Notes under the pieces: generated by a model
What the model was told of the DNA's origin: nothing
The model's database searches: none
The model's input: the letters and a program-made list of their open reading frames with translations, nothing else
From: Eublepharis macularius
Taxonomy: Eukaryota > Chordata > Lepidosauria > Squamata > Eublepharidae
DNA length: 64,000 nt
Assembly (NCBI RefSeq): GCF_028583425.1
Contig: NC_072790.1
Span: 153,878,397 to 153,942,396, forward strand
Direction: 5' to 3'
Position numbers and translations under genes: made by a program
Shown: piece after piece, positions 31,911 to 43,293 of the stretch
How positions within the stretch are numbered: the stretch's first letter is position 1
How the letters are laid out: every line of letters starts with the position of its first letter

Positions 31911-32194
31911 GGATCTTTCACAGACAATGGCAGTGTCACTTCAGCTAATCCTGGTTAGTGCTGTGCAGAATAATGCAATGGTAAATCATTTCTGATGAGG
32001 CAATAGTGCTGGAAGACAGAACTCCCCATGTCAGATGGCACTCAATTGGCTACTGGGAAAGAGCAGAGGACAAGTATGAATAGCTCTGTTCTTAATGATG
32101 GGAGTGAATTAAAGCTGAAAGGACAGCCAGTTGCTGATGTGAATAGATGCAAAAGGAACATCCAAAGCTGTGCAACACACATAATAGGGACTTG
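31911..32194. other. Unassigned DNA, possible BovB 5' part
   Basis: An open frame at 32028-32225 (+) ends WKTWNMRSMN, where the last residues match the start of the BovB endonuclease. The earlier part may be BovB 5' sequence, but I do not recognise it. Confidence 0.4.
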
Positions 32195-33400
32195 GAAAAC
32201 ATGGAACATGAGAAGTATGAATTAAAGTAAGCTCAAAAATCATAAAACAAGAAATGGAACTTTTAAATATTACAATCCTGGGTGTCAGTGAACTAAAGTG
32301 GATTGGATTAGGACATTTTCAGTCAGAAAATTACAAAATGTTTTACTTTTGAAATGACAAACTCAGAAGAAACAGTGTTCCTCTAATAGAGAGGCGAGAT
32401 GCAGCACAAGCAATCCAGAGTTATAATGCAAAGTCTTCCATGGAGATAAATCAAGATGGATAGCCATGTTAGTCTGTCTGTAGCAGTAGAAAAGAGCAAG
32501 AGTCTGACAAATTAATATCAATTAGACTTCATGGAAGCTGTGTCAACATAACCATCATTCAAGTTTATGCCCCAACTACAATGCTAAGAAGAAAGAATCT
32601 GAAAGCTTTTATACAAGTGTCCAAGAAGTATTGATCACACACCTAAACAAGATGCACTGGTAATTAAAGGTGACTGGAATGCAAAAGTAGGAGACATAGC
32701 AGAATCAAACATCATAGGAAAATTTGGACTAGGATTACAAAATGAAGCCGGATAGCAACTCAGAATTTGTGCAGCCATTGACTCATTCATTGCAAACACA
32801 TGCTTCAGCAGGCACCTGAATAGACGATCGTGTATATGGAAATCACTGAATGACCAGTACAGGAACCAAAGAGATTACATAATTGGAAGCAGAAGATAAG
32901 GAAGTTCTATTCTCTCTGCTAAAACAAGAAAAGGAGCTGATTGTAATACAGACCACAAATTGTTAATAGTAAAAATTAGAATAAAGCTGATGAAATACAC
33001 TAAAAAAATCATAGTGTCAAAATATAATCTAATTAACATTCCTGGAGAATTTAAAGACCATGTAAAGACCAGATTTGCAGTACTGAGTTTCAATGATCAC
33101 GAACCAGAAGAACTGTGGGCTGAAACGAGAGATATTATCAAGGAAGAATATGCCAAGATTATTCCTGTAGTCAAAAGACAGGAGAAGCCCAGGTAGATAT
33201 CAGCAAAACTCTTAAAAATTGCTAAATATAAACGAGAAGCAAAAGTAAAAGAATCAGAATTCTAAATGCAGCTTTTCAATGACTTGCATGCAGAGACAAA
33301 GAGATCTATGATAATAACCAGTGCAAACAAATAGAACAACAAAAAGGGAAATCAAGTTTTACTACCGAAACAGAGCAGGGATCTAAGTATTACATTTTCT
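32195..33400 (+). mobile_element. BovB/RTE LINE fragment (endonuclease region), decayed
   Basis: Plus strand, with many stops and frame changes. In order the recoverable blocks are TWNMRSMN, then ILGVSELKWIGLGHF, RRNSVPLIERRDA, ISIRLHGSCVNITI, IQVYAPTT, DWNAKVGD (in another frame) and GKFGLGLQNEAG. Later come KDHVKTRFAVLSFNDH, then EPEELWAETRDIIKEEYAKI at 33054-33196, and AKLLKIAKYKREAKVKES after a stop. This is the APE endonuclease and following linker of an RTE/BovB LINE. The RT is absent. Confidence 0.85.
32457..32508 (-). mobile_element. Penelope 3' end fragment inside BovB
   Basis: atagccatgttagtctgtct, gtagcagtagaaaagagcaa and gagtc match, in reverse, the 3' end of the Penelope element at 58146-59895. 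It interrupts the BovB reading between YNAKSSMEINQ and ISIRLHGS, so it is younger than the BovB copy. Confidence 0.75.
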
Positions 33401-33654
33401 CTACCTATGTGGCTGCCTCCATGGCTTGGATCTCATAAAAAATCTCCATCAAGCAAAGGGACAGAGGACCCTTAAGGACAGCATGAGGGAGATCTGCAGT
33501 GGGAAGGGGGAATTGATGAAAATTGCCCCCTCCTCTTTAGCAAAAATTTTCTGCTGGATCCAGTCCCGTGGCTACAATATACACTATTTTTTACAGAATG
33601 ATAATGATCTGTGACTTTTTTTGGACATTTTAATAAACAAACCAACAAACAAAT
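33401..33654. other. Unassigned DNA
   Basis: No gene recognised. A 62-codon frame at 33426-33614 (+) has no domain. Confidence 0.4.
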
Positions 33655-33722
33655 GCACCCTAATAAACCCCACCAGGGGTCACCATAAATCAGCTATGAC
33701 TTGAGGGCAACCTCCACCAACA
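33655..33722 (+). mobile_element. Tail fragment of the 5S-headed SINE
   Basis: aaccccaccaggggtcacca, then taaatcagctatgacttgag and ggcaacctccaccaa match the tail of the copies at 30815-31012 and 36870-37090. The head is missing. Confidence 0.65.
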
Positions 33723-34056
33723 AAGACCTGTCATGGAAACAAGACTTTTACATTCCTTAAGTTCATTCTTCCGCTGTAGAAAATTAAGGGTTGGGGTTTT
33801 TTTGCTGTTTCATTCAATGCATGTTGCAGAAAATAGAATCTTTTAACTACAATGTGGGCCATCACTGAAATTCACCCAATTTAATGATAGTTGCTGCCCT
33901 ATTTACTTAATATCTCCACGTAACGCAGCATGGCCTTTGAATATTACAGGTCCATTTTTTAAAAAATATTTTTTAGTATTTTTTTTACAATGCATTGCAA
34001 AATCTCACTACCAAAGCACATATTTTTATTTTGAAACAATTCATCTTAACAACATA
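33723..34056. other. Unassigned AT-rich DNA
   Basis: No gene or repeat recognised. Confidence 0.4.
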
Positions 34057-35233
34057 GGTCGCTTCCACATGCTCCAATTTTTTTGAGTTTTCCCTGTCCC
34101 AAAGCTGCATCTTCCCAATCTGCTTCGAGAACTTACCTTTCACATGCATCATCCTCATGTGTGTTTTGTGGGTGTTTGTTGTGGGGGGGAAAGGTCCAAA
34201 ACAGAAATTGTGTTCTTTCTCTGTGCCTCATCACAAATGATGTTGGCACATTCCTGCCCAACTTTCCTTTTTTTTTTTTTTTTGCGCATGCAGGATTGCA
34301 CTATACCATTGTCCCTTCCTTCAGCTTCTGTAGAAACTGAGCATGCATAGTACAGCATTCTCTACCATTGATTTCCCACTCAAAGTTTTAAATGCAAAAG
34401 TGTTTCATAAATATGCAAACAGCAGAGTAGCGTGATTACACGATTCCATATCCTACTATATAAATGGCAAACTGACCACTCACTCCTTATCCCCATCCAG
34501 GCATAGTACATAGGGATAAGAAGCGAGTTGGGGGCAAAACGGTTTGCCTCCCCACTGCCTCCTCAGGCTTCCAGAGACATGGAAAGGCTCAATGAGGCAG
34601 CAAGGCCCTCCCAAGGTCCTGCAGCAGCCAGGGACAGAGATCCCCACTGCCTCCGCAGGACCTTGGGAGGGCTGTACACAAGCCAAGCAGTGGCCAAGGG
34701 GCCAGAGGAAGAGGAGCCCCTGATCTCTTCCCCAATCCCCCCCTTTGACTGATGCCACTAGGGGAGGCGTGGGGGGGGGTAGTGCTGCTAAGGCCCGTTG
34801 TAATTGAAGGTCCAATTGCTAAGTGATCCTATGTAGCAAGCACTGCAGTATGATTCCCTTTATCATAACAGCATAAGGACTGTTTTTAAAAGTTTAAAAA
34901 AAGGGGAAGGGGTTATACGATTGTGCATATGAGCCAGACGCTCACATCATCTGGAGGTAGAAGGGGTAATGGTGAGAGGAGGGGTTGGAGATTTGTGGGA
35001 GGGCTCTTCTGAAGCAAAAAAAAGCTTCTAGGTGCATTGATATGGTAGATAATTGTGCAAAAAAGTGGCATCAAAAATGAAAATGGAAAAAAACAAGTTT
35101 CACAAAGATCGCTTAAAAACCGGGATCATCACAACCTGCTTACGCATGAGAAATGATGACGTATGGAATGAGTGAAATAACCCACCAAAGTTCCATTAGC
35201 AGGCTGTCCCATTAAGGTTGTGTGGAAATGACC
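34057..35233. mobile_element. Probable DNA transposon with ggtc..ttccaca ends
   Basis: The left end ggtcgcttccacatgctcc and right end ttgtgtggaaatgacc are inverted counterparts over about 14 bp. Internal sequence near 34090-34180 and 35100-35200 is consistent with one element. A different segment (about 34451-34840) lies in the middle. No transposase was found and no target duplication is convincing. Confidence 0.55.
34451..34840. other. GC-rich segment inside the DNA transposon, possible Helitron-like insert
   Basis: It begins tcctactatataaatggcaa and ends near gctaaggcccgttgtaattg. The start with TC and the closing cccgtt sequence recall squamate non-autonomous Helitrons. I see no clear 3' hairpin with CTRR, so the label is tentative. 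Short open frames have no domains. Confidence 0.35.
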
Positions 35234-36409
35234 ACAATCATTAAAATATAAAAATAGCAAGTTTAATTATAAGTTATTATATACATTTAAAGCTTATTGA
35301 TACAACAATTACTTAATTCAAACTTAATCTTAATAATGTACTAATTTACAATTTAATAATTTCCATTATTCTATTTAATATAAAAGTAAGTCACAAATGT
35401 ATAAACACACACATCCCTTCACCTTTCTTTTGGTTTCATCAGGTTTCATGGTTTCGCTTGTTCAGTGTTCTAAATAGTGAAAGTCAATGTCTCCCATCAT
35501 ATTTTCAAGAGGATTAACTGTGATGACTTCCACAAAACTATTTCTGACATCTAATTTTTATGCAAGCTATGCTGTACTTTTGCCTTCTAGATTTTTTGTG
35601 TGTTATTCCAAACACTGAAACAGCAAGAACATTGTTTCTCAGCTTGTGAAGCATGATGCATCATTTCACTTGTACTCCACCCACAAGTTGAATAGAAAAC
35701 ATTAGCACGGTCCTAAAAGTACTAGGTTCCAGTGACAGCCAGATGCTTCCACCCTTGTTAACACTAGCTATTCTGAATGTTCTTCCTCCTTTCCAAGCTC
35801 AGTCCCAGCAATCATGCGGTATAATTTCTTTTCACAGGCCTGTTCCATGCACAACATACTGAAGTATGAACTTACTTCAAACTTGAGAAAAGTTTCGTAT
35901 GTTATTAGTTTGCTTCAATAGTATGGATATCAGCTCATGGAACGGGCCTGCTTGCATAGGAAGCATATCAGAAAGAAGTTTAACAACCAATGATAGGGTG
36001 GCATCTCCTACTCATATAGAAGTTACCTAATCAAAATATGCTCTAAATCTAGGCTATTAAGCAGAAAGTTAAAGGCCAGGACCTCCAAGGTAGTTTTTTT
36101 TAGAACTGCTACTGATTCCATGCACAGAACTAGCTATGGGCACAGATCAGGGGTCTCAATGTGTGGATGAGAAAGTGGTGCTAGGAGGAAAGATTTAGAT
36201 TCAATGGGCAATGAGGAACTTTCTGGGATGTGCTGAAGCTGAACAAAAGTTACAGGCTTCACTTGAACCAAAAGGGAGTACTTTTGCTAGTACTTAATAT
36301 CAAAAAGTGGCAGAACGACTTTTAATAGGTGCTGGGGAGCCCCTGGTTCAGGACAAGTCAGTCTGAAGGGACAATAGTATAAACACTCACGGTAATATCA
36401 GTAGAAACA
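35234..36409. other. Unassigned DNA
   Basis: AT-rich, no gene. No family recognised. Confidence 0.45.
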
Positions 36410-37962
36410 TAATAGAACGTGGGAGTGAGAATAGGATGGCAAAGGAAGGCCATGTGTGGAGACAGAGACCGAAACAACAGAGGCTTGTTGGAAATGAAAA
36501 CGTATTACAGGTGTCTGAATGCCAATGCTAGAAGCCTCTAAGCCAAGATGGGGGAGCTGGAGTGCTTGGTGCTAAATAACAACTTAGATAAAGCGGGTGT
36601 CTCAGAAACTTGGCAGAATGAGGAAAATCAATGGGATATGGTCATCCCTGGGCATAAACTCTATAGGCAGGATAGGAAGGGATGTGTTGGGGGAGGGTTG
36701 CATTGTATATCAAAAAGAATCAGATAAGTTATAAAATCAAATAAGTTAGAATAAAATATGTTAGTAAGAATCAAAGAATCAAATAAGTTAGAAAATATTA
36801 GAAAAATGAACGCTGCAATAGAAGCTATATGGGTAGAAATATTGGGCCCTAAGGGTTACTTGAGCTGACTTGGATATCCTAGGCAAGCCCGATCTCACCA
36901 GATTTCAGAAGCTAAGCACGGTCCGCCTTGCTTAGTAATTGGATGAGAGACCTCCAAAGAAGACCAGGGTTGCAGAAACAAGCAATGACAAACCATCTCT
37001 GTTAGTTTCTCGCCTTGAAAACTACAGTAGGGGTCTCCATAAGTCAGCTATGATTTGATGGCAATCTCCACCACCACCGTTTTTTTTAAGTGGAGTGTAC
37101 TATCATCTGCTTGATGAAACCCTTGAGGCTGAATTTGAGGTGAAGGAAATAAGGGAGGTGGCTAAAGCGGATAATGTTGTGATGATGGGTGACTTCAACT
37201 GCCCTCCCATTGACTGAGTGAACATGTGCTCGAGTCATGCTGTAGAAATGAAATTCTTAGACATCATAAATGACTGTGCATTGCAACAGTTGGTCACAGA
37301 GCCAACCAGAGGGACTTGGGGCTGAAGACCTTGTGACACATGCAGCTAATGTACTGCCAGTTGGGAATAGTGACCACAGTGCTATTAAGTTCAGCATTTA
37401 TGTCAATGGAAAGTTACCTCTAAAGTCCAAATCAGTAACATTTGATTTCAAAAGAGGGACTTTAGCAAAATGAGGGAATAGTTTTTAAAAAGCTGAAAGG
37501 AAAACAAAAGACAGTCAAATCCTTAGAGAACACTTGGATGCTATTTAAAGTCATGCTAACAAAAGCCCAGGTAGAATGTGTTTCCCAGTTAGAAGAGTTA
37601 CTCCCAGGTCTAAGAGAATGCCTGCATGGTAATGGCCCAAGTCATTTTTTTAAAAAGTGGGTGTGTCCCAATGAAGTGAACAGAATGGGGCACAGAGTCC
37701 AGCAAAAGAAGAGTTGATAATTAGGCATGCAAAAAGAGAATTTGAGGAAGAAATTGCTAAAAGCATCCAGAACAGGAAACCATTGAAGGAAGCAGATAGG
37801 CCTTTGGCTGATCAAGGAAAAAAGGGATTGCTCAAGGAAGAAATGGCAGAAAAGTTAAATGAATTCTTTGCATCTGTGCTCACTGTGGAATGTACAGGGC
37901 ATGTACCCATGTCAGGAAGTGAGTCTGAGGCAAACTGAGGCAAGAAGAGAAAGTTTTCTAGT
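36410..37962 (+). mobile_element. L3/CR1-like LINE fragment (endonuclease to linker), decayed
   Basis: Plus strand. CLNANARSL and GELECLVLNNNLDKAGVSET are followed by HKLYRQDRKG and CVGGGLHC, which mark the endonuclease. After a nested SINE the sequence resumes with ADNVVMMGDFNCPPID and INDCALQQLVTEPTRGTWG. GNSDHSAIKFSIYV at 37360-37410 is the SDH motif. 37714-37938 gives AKREFEEEIAKSIQ and EMAEKLNEFFASVLTVE, the linker before the RT. Multiple stops; no RT. Confidence 0.85.
36870..37090 (+). mobile_element. SINE with 5S-rRNA-like head, copy 2
   Basis: Head: aagcccgatctcaccagatt, tcagaagctaagcacggtcc and gcttagtaattggatgagag. Body: ccagggttgcagaaacaagc. Tail: gtctccataagtcagctatg then atttgatggcaatctccacc. 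It is inserted between two blocks of the L3/CR1-like endonuclease and is therefore younger than that LINE. Confidence 0.85.
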
Positions 37963-37965
37963 TAT

Positions 37966-38604
37966 CAGAACATAAGAACATAAGCGAAACCATGTCGGAT
38001 CAGGCCAATGGCCCATCCAGTCCAACACTCTGTGTCACACAGTAGCCAAAAACCAGGTGTCCTCAGGAGGTCTGCCAGTGGGGAAGGGATACTAGAAGCC
38101 TTTCCACTGATTGCCCCCCCCCCCCACAAACTCCAAGAATACAGAGCATCACTGCCCTAGACAGAGAGTTCCATCTATACCTTGTGGCTAATAGCCACTG
38201 ATGGACCTCTGCTCCATATGTTTATCCAATCCCCTCTTGAAGCTGTCTATGCTTGAAGCTGCCACCACCTCCTGAGGCAGTGAATTCCATGTGTTAACCC
38301 TTTGGGTGAAGAAGTACTTCCTTTTATCCATTCTAACCCAACTGCTCAGCAATTTCATTGAATGCCCACGAGTTCTTGTATTGTAAGAAAGGGAGAAAAA
38401 TACTACTTTTTCTACCTTCTCTATCCCGTGCATAATCTTGTAAACCTCTATCATGTCACCCTCAGTCGTCGTTTCTCCAAGCTAAAGAGTCCCAAGCGCT
38501 TTAACCTTTCTTCATAGGGAAAATGTTCCATCCCTTTAATTATTCTACTTGCCCTTTTCTGCACTTTTTCCAGGGCTATAATATCTTTTTTGAGGTGTGG
38601 TGAG
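37966..38604 (-). mobile_element. L3/CR1-like LINE 3' end
   Basis: The minus-strand translation gives [39 protein letters not shown] and [11 protein letters not shown] (38669-38451). A second frame continues [30 protein letters not shown] and FKRGLDKHM (38454-38188). This is the C-terminus of a CR1/L3-like ORF2. The 3' UTR ends at a repeated aacataagaacataag. The element is cut at 38604 by the hAT element that follows. Confidence 0.85.
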
Positions 38605-39000
38605 TAGACATGGGCATGAATAGCGTTACAAATGGGAAAAAAACATGAACCGGCCATTCGTCTGTTCACGAATGGGCCATTTGTGAAGCGCCATTTCAGA
38701 CGAACAGGTGGTCGTCACAAGCCTTGTTCGGTGCATTTGGCCACTGTTCATGAAGCCAGACATTCAATCAATTGCCTCAGCAACGGAGGGAGGGACTGCC
38801 TGAACTCTGTCTGCACTCCCTCTGTCGCCCTGGACACTCCAATCAAAGCCCAACTTAGCTTGATGGGCAGGTCTTGCTTCCAAGTATGGAGCTGCAAATT
38901 GGTAACAATTGGTAACATGGGAGCAGACACCAGGGAGGAGGGAGGGCGGAGGGGGGTGTTCTGTGGCCATGGAAACTCCAATCTCACCCTGCAAACCCTG
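38605..39000 (-). mobile_element. hAT MITE family copy, left end only
   Basis: It starts tagacatgggcatgaatagc, the terminus of the tagagatgggc family. It then shares acgaacaggtggtcgtcaca, tgcctgaactctgtctgcac and agcccaacttagcttgatgg with the copy at 53564-54354, in the same orientation. The matching right terminus is missing. The element either was broken or extends, with different internal DNA, toward the tandem array at 39401. Confidence 0.75.
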
Positions 39001-39400
39001 TTAGGCAGTTCTGACTGCCAACCACAGACCTCCTGCTTTTCTCAAGTACTCACGAGGGACTACTATGTTACTGCTGCCTCCTTGGTTACGAGGAACTGCT
39101 CGGCTGAGATTGCACATATCATTGTACAGTATAGTGGTACAGCATGGTTGCACAGTATGGTGGCTCCCCTGTCAACGGGAATGACTTGACCCCTTTGAGC
39201 TGGGAGGGAATGTGTCCCGCGACTCCCGTCCTTTCCGCAAAGGCAGGAAGGTGGGCGATGGCAGCTGCTGCCACTGCTCTGTTTCTCCCTCTCCCTCTCT
39301 GGAACCACTCTGACCCCTCTCAACTACCTCCCATGTCCCGTCCATCCCATCCTTTCCACTCACACAGGAAGGTGGATGTTTTGTTCTGTTCTGGGAGCAC
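39001..39400. other. Unassigned DNA, possible hAT interior
   Basis: No gene. Contains small CT-rich stretches. It may belong to the hAT copy on its left. Confidence 0.35.
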
Positions 39401-39932
39401 TTTGGCAGGGAAAGGGTTGATAAAGGCATGCCGCTTCAGTGTTTTCACTTCTAAAATATTGTTCTCTGGTGTCTGCAATGCTTCCCACTGTTTTTTGTGG
39501 TGCTGTCATTTTGTGCCCGTTCCAGCTCGTTCCATGGTGTTCTGGAAGCCTTTTGGCAGGGAAAGAGATAGTAAGAGTGTATCAGTTCAGTGTTTTCACT
39601 TCTAAAACCTTTTTTTCTGCAGTGTCTGTATTGCTGCAGGGAAAGGGTTAATAAAAGCAAGAGGCTACAGTGTTTTCTAAAATTTTGATCTCCTGCTTCT
39701 TTAACATATTCCATTGCTTTTTGTGGCAATAGCTTTTTGTTAGTGCCTGTTCCAGCCCATTCTGTGGTGTTCCGGGAGTGTTTTGGTAGGAAAAAGGTTA
39801 ATAAAAGCATGCCAGTTCAGAGTTTTCATTTCTAAAATACTGCTCTGGAGTGTCTTTAACGCATTCCACTGTTTTTTATCGTTCCGCTATTTGTTTAATG
39901 CCCGTTCCAGCCCATTCTGGCCTGTTCCGGCT
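39401..39932. repeat. ~150-bp tandem array, about 3.5 copies
   Basis: The units share tttggcagggaaagggtt, ttcagtgttttcacttctaa, ccactgttttttgtggtgct and cccgttccagcccattctg. Starts are near 39401, 39552, 39633 (truncated previous unit) and 39782. Steps of about 151, 81 and 149 bp indicate one partially deleted copy. It lies just to the right of the broken hAT copy. Confidence 0.88.
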
Positions 39933-40920
39933 TTTACCCCATCCCAAAGATTACAGCGCAAAAGGCAGAGCTCTCAGACAAGTCTGATTTACTCCACCTC
40001 CCTTTTTTTCCAAGCGGAGTTGCTCCGCTCCTTTCCCAGCATTCTGTGGAGTTGAAAGCTCATTCTCTGTCATGCCATGGTTCACTCCAGTTTTCTCCAT
40101 TTCCCTTGATGTTTTTCTTCCCCGATAAATATCCTTTCCCACACATTTTCTCCTACCTAGACAAATCTTGCTCAGAACAGGAATGTTTGGTGAAAAGTTA
40201 CCTCAGTAGGTCATCCATGTGATGTTATGAGGTGTGGGAATTGAGTCAAAGGTGGGGGTGGCCTTTTACAGTGGGCTGCAGCTACTACTGCTTCTACTAG
40301 AAATGTGCTTATGGTTTGTGTGGAGCATGTTTCAGCCTCAGAAAGGGTCAATACTATCCTCTTCAATTCTTTGCCAAGCCAATGAAAAGAGCTGGCTAAG
40401 TTTGTGGAGGTGGAGACTGAGCTCACTTCCTTTGTGCTGAGAGGGAGATAATTCAGATAGTGTGCCTTTGCAAACAATTCAATTTGAAACCGCTCTACTG
40501 GCAACTCATCACAAAGAAATTAAATAGGTGATTCCCCCTCACTCCCCTAGCAAGGAGATAAATGGCTGTGGGAGAGCTTTAACTGCTTCATTGCTTCCTG
40601 TCAGCTGCTGATAAAAGCTAGAGCAACAAGACAACAGGGAAAGAACAAGAGATGCTAGAAAATCATCTTGGACTAAAGGATTGGCATGTCTAAGCACACA
40701 GGCTATGGATATGAAGGAAAATCCCCCCAGGTGCAGTTTCTCCTGTAATCATTATGAGAAGGAAAGCCACACCTGATGTAATTCTAATTTCTAAGCAGCT
40801 CTTACAACTACAGGGGTCATTGCAGGTCTGGACTTGGATGACAAGAGACACATGATAATGACTGAATTGAACTATCCAAATTACTTACAGAGAGAAGAAT
40901 GCAAAGCCAAGTCATAAGTG
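39933..40920. other. Unassigned DNA
   Basis: No gene. Open frames of 68-97 codons (for example 40211-40504, -) have no domain. Confidence 0.45.
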
Positions 40921-41128
40921 TTAGAGTTGCCAACTCCATAATGAGAAATTCTTGGAGGTTTGGAGGAGATGGAGAGTGGTGGAGGGGAAGAACTACAGCA
41001 GGGCATAATGCCATAAACTCCACCTTCCAAAGCAGCCATTTTCTTCTGGGGAACTGATCGGTGTAATCTGGAGATCAGTTGTGAATTCTGGAGAACTCCA
41101 GGATCCATCTGGAGGCTGGCAACCCTAG
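40921..41128. mobile_element. SINE/MITE with gttgcc ends, copy 2
   Basis: Starts ttagagttgccaactccata and ends ggaggctggcaaccctag. It shares cataatgccataaactccac, cttctggggaactgatcgg and ctggagatcagttgtgaatt with the copy at 18131-18352. Confidence 0.75.
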
Positions 41129-41419
41129 GTTGTTCCAGGCACTGAAGGGACTGAGCTATTAGTCTGCTTGGCAATGGCACAGCAGACTAATTGAATTTCT
41201 TCCTCCCTATATCTTGAGAGGTAAAACTGGAGGCAAAGTAGAGGGAGACGGCCCTAGTGAGAAGGAACTGTGGTCAATGGAGGTCTTATATTTTCCTCTC
41301 TAAGTCAAAATAGGTTAGGGGGAAAGCAAGAGGGAGGTTTATCATCTTTTCCCTTTAACTCAGCCCTGATCTGAACCACGAGAAGCTACAGCTGCTCTGT
41401 AATCTTAAGAAACCTACAG
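41129..41419. other. Unassigned DNA
   Basis: No gene or repeat recognised. Confidence 0.4.
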
Positions 41420-41750
41420 AAGAAACCTCTCTTTAAATATTTGAAAGGCTGTCATTTGGAGGAGGGCAAGGAGCTGTTCCAGTTGGCAGCAGAGGGTAAG
41501 ACCCGAAGCAATGGGCTTAAATTACATGCACAAAAGGTACCGGCTGGATATTAGGAAAAACTTTTTCACGGTTAGAGTAGTTCAAAAGTGGAATCAGCTG
41601 CCTAGGGAGGTGGTGAGCTCCCCCTCACTGGCAGTTTTCAAGAAGAGGCTGGATGAATATTTGTCAGAGATGCTTTAGGCTGATCCTGCACTGGGCAGGG
41701 GGTTAGACTAGTTGGTCTGTATGGCTCCTTCCAACTCTATGATTCTAAGA
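41420..41750 (+). mobile_element. CR1 LINE 3' end (ORF2 C-terminus and tail)
   Basis: YLKGCHLEEGKELFQLAAEG, then NGLKLHAQK (with a frame change) correspond to the CR1 ORF2 C-terminus. DNA such as ggatattaggaaaaactttt, ttcaagaagaggctggatga and gttggtctgtatggctcctt ends in ccaactctatgattctaag, the CR1 3' terminus with the ATTCTAAG octamer. Length and position fit the usual 5'-truncated CR1 insertion. Confidence 0.9.
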
Positions 41751-42556
41751 TCTATCACTCACATCACAAGAACAATCATAAGCAAGTCTACTCATAAGTA
41801 AGCCTATTTTATTTAGTGGAGCAGGAAAGTGTCCTTAGAATTGCAACTCTAGATATTTAATCATAGCTGGAGCTAAGCTTGACTTTTTTACTGTGGGCCT
41901 AGTTAGATGGGGGGGGGGCAGTATGGCTACTGCTGACACAACACTTGACACTTACTGCTGACACTTAGTAACACTTAATAAAAGAAACAAGGGACCAGAC
42001 ATCATGGCATTCAGCATTTTCCAATTCATTGATTGCAGCTTGCAAATACAGGAAAACACAGAGAGTGATGATATCACATCACATTTTTCACAGCCAAAAG
42101 ACTAACTGCCCCCCTAGTGACAGGACTCAGCGTACTGACAGGACTCAGGACTCAGCGTACTTATGACAGGACTCAGCATACTGACAGATATAGCAGGTTT
42201 TTCTTTTTTTGTAGAGTTCAGGAGATAACCTAGTCAAATAAGCAAGCATTGTCAACAAAATTCCCTAAATATTAACTCTTTTCACAAATAAACTCAGATT
42301 GATAGATACTATTGTATTACCTTTCAGAAAGATCCAACCACCATATTAAGCAAATGATGCATTTGAACTAGCATGCTTTTATCCACAGCTTCTAGTGCCT
42401 GTCAGGTCTTTAATGGAACTGATATGAGTATATGGCAGATTGTTAATAATCCACACAACACATTCTGCAGATGTAACTTGGGAAATGCAGGCTAGTAGCA
42501 GCTATATTTAGTAGGCCTTTTTTGCACAGGAAAAGTTCCTTGGCGTAGAACTGTCA
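41751..42556. other. Unassigned DNA with a short repeat at 42117-42187
   Basis: No gene. At 42117-42187 the phrase gacaggactcagcgtactg is repeated about three times with internal deletions. A segment near 41790-41850 resembles an old interspersed repeat common in reptiles (ctactcataagtaagcc...). Confidence 0.5.
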
Positions 42557-42564
42557 CTTAGAAA

Positions 42565-43285
42565 TAGAGATGGGCATGAACAGAAAAAAAAATGAACATG
42601 ATGTTTGTTGTTCGATGACATCCATGAACAGGGACTCACGAACAACCACGAACATGGCCCTGTTCACGAACATGTTCGTGGTTGGATGTTCGTGGGGGCC
42701 AGCAGACTCTCCTCCAGCCATCATCATCTCTACTGCACCACTCCCAGAAACCTTACCTGAGCAGGCAGCAGGAAAGGTACCAATAATAAATAATAGCTTG
42801 GCCCAGAGCCTGGCAGCAGCCCTGGAACTTGAAGGGGTAGATCCCTATCCCACCACACACAAAGAAAATTCAAGCTCCGATGCAGTTTGTCTATCAAAAT
42901 GCCAACATCAACTCTCTCCCTCTCCACTGTCTGCAAACTAAGCCCGAGCTGGAAGCCCCCCTTCCCCTGCTCTTTGCTCCCTTGTAACAAATTTGGAGCT
43001 CCACACTTGAAAGGAAGACCTGCTTATCAAGCTAAATTGGGCTTAGATTGGGGTTTCCAGGGCAACAGCAGGAGTTCAGACAATCCCTGCCTAAGTTGCC
43101 AAGGGAACTGATTGCAGGTGCCAGACTGTCTGGCTTGACAAACAGCAATGAACAGCAACGAACAGGGCTTGCAACGACCACCAGTTCGTTTAGAATGGAG
43201 CCTCACAAACAGCTTGTTCGCGAACAGCACATTGGGCAATTTGTGGCTTTTTTTTTGTTCTTATTGCTGTTTGTGCCCATCTCTA
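42565..43285 (+). mobile_element. hAT MITE (tagagatgggc family), 721 bp, perfect 8-bp TSD
   Basis: It starts tagagatgggcatgaacag and ends ttgtgcccatctcta. It is flanked by cttagaaa at 42557-42564 and 43286-43293 (8/8). The termini are inverted. No transposase is encoded. It is the best-defined copy of the family that includes 28094, 38605 and 53564. Its ends resemble the candidate end of the autonomous hAT at 12618. Confidence 0.95.
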
Positions 43286-43293
43286 CTTAGAAA

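Noticed and set aside
31433..31995. GC-rich open frames and an apparent CpG island promoter
   Set aside because: The CpG-rich block has hAT ends and an 8-bp duplication, so it is an inserted MITE. The frames are due to GC richness.
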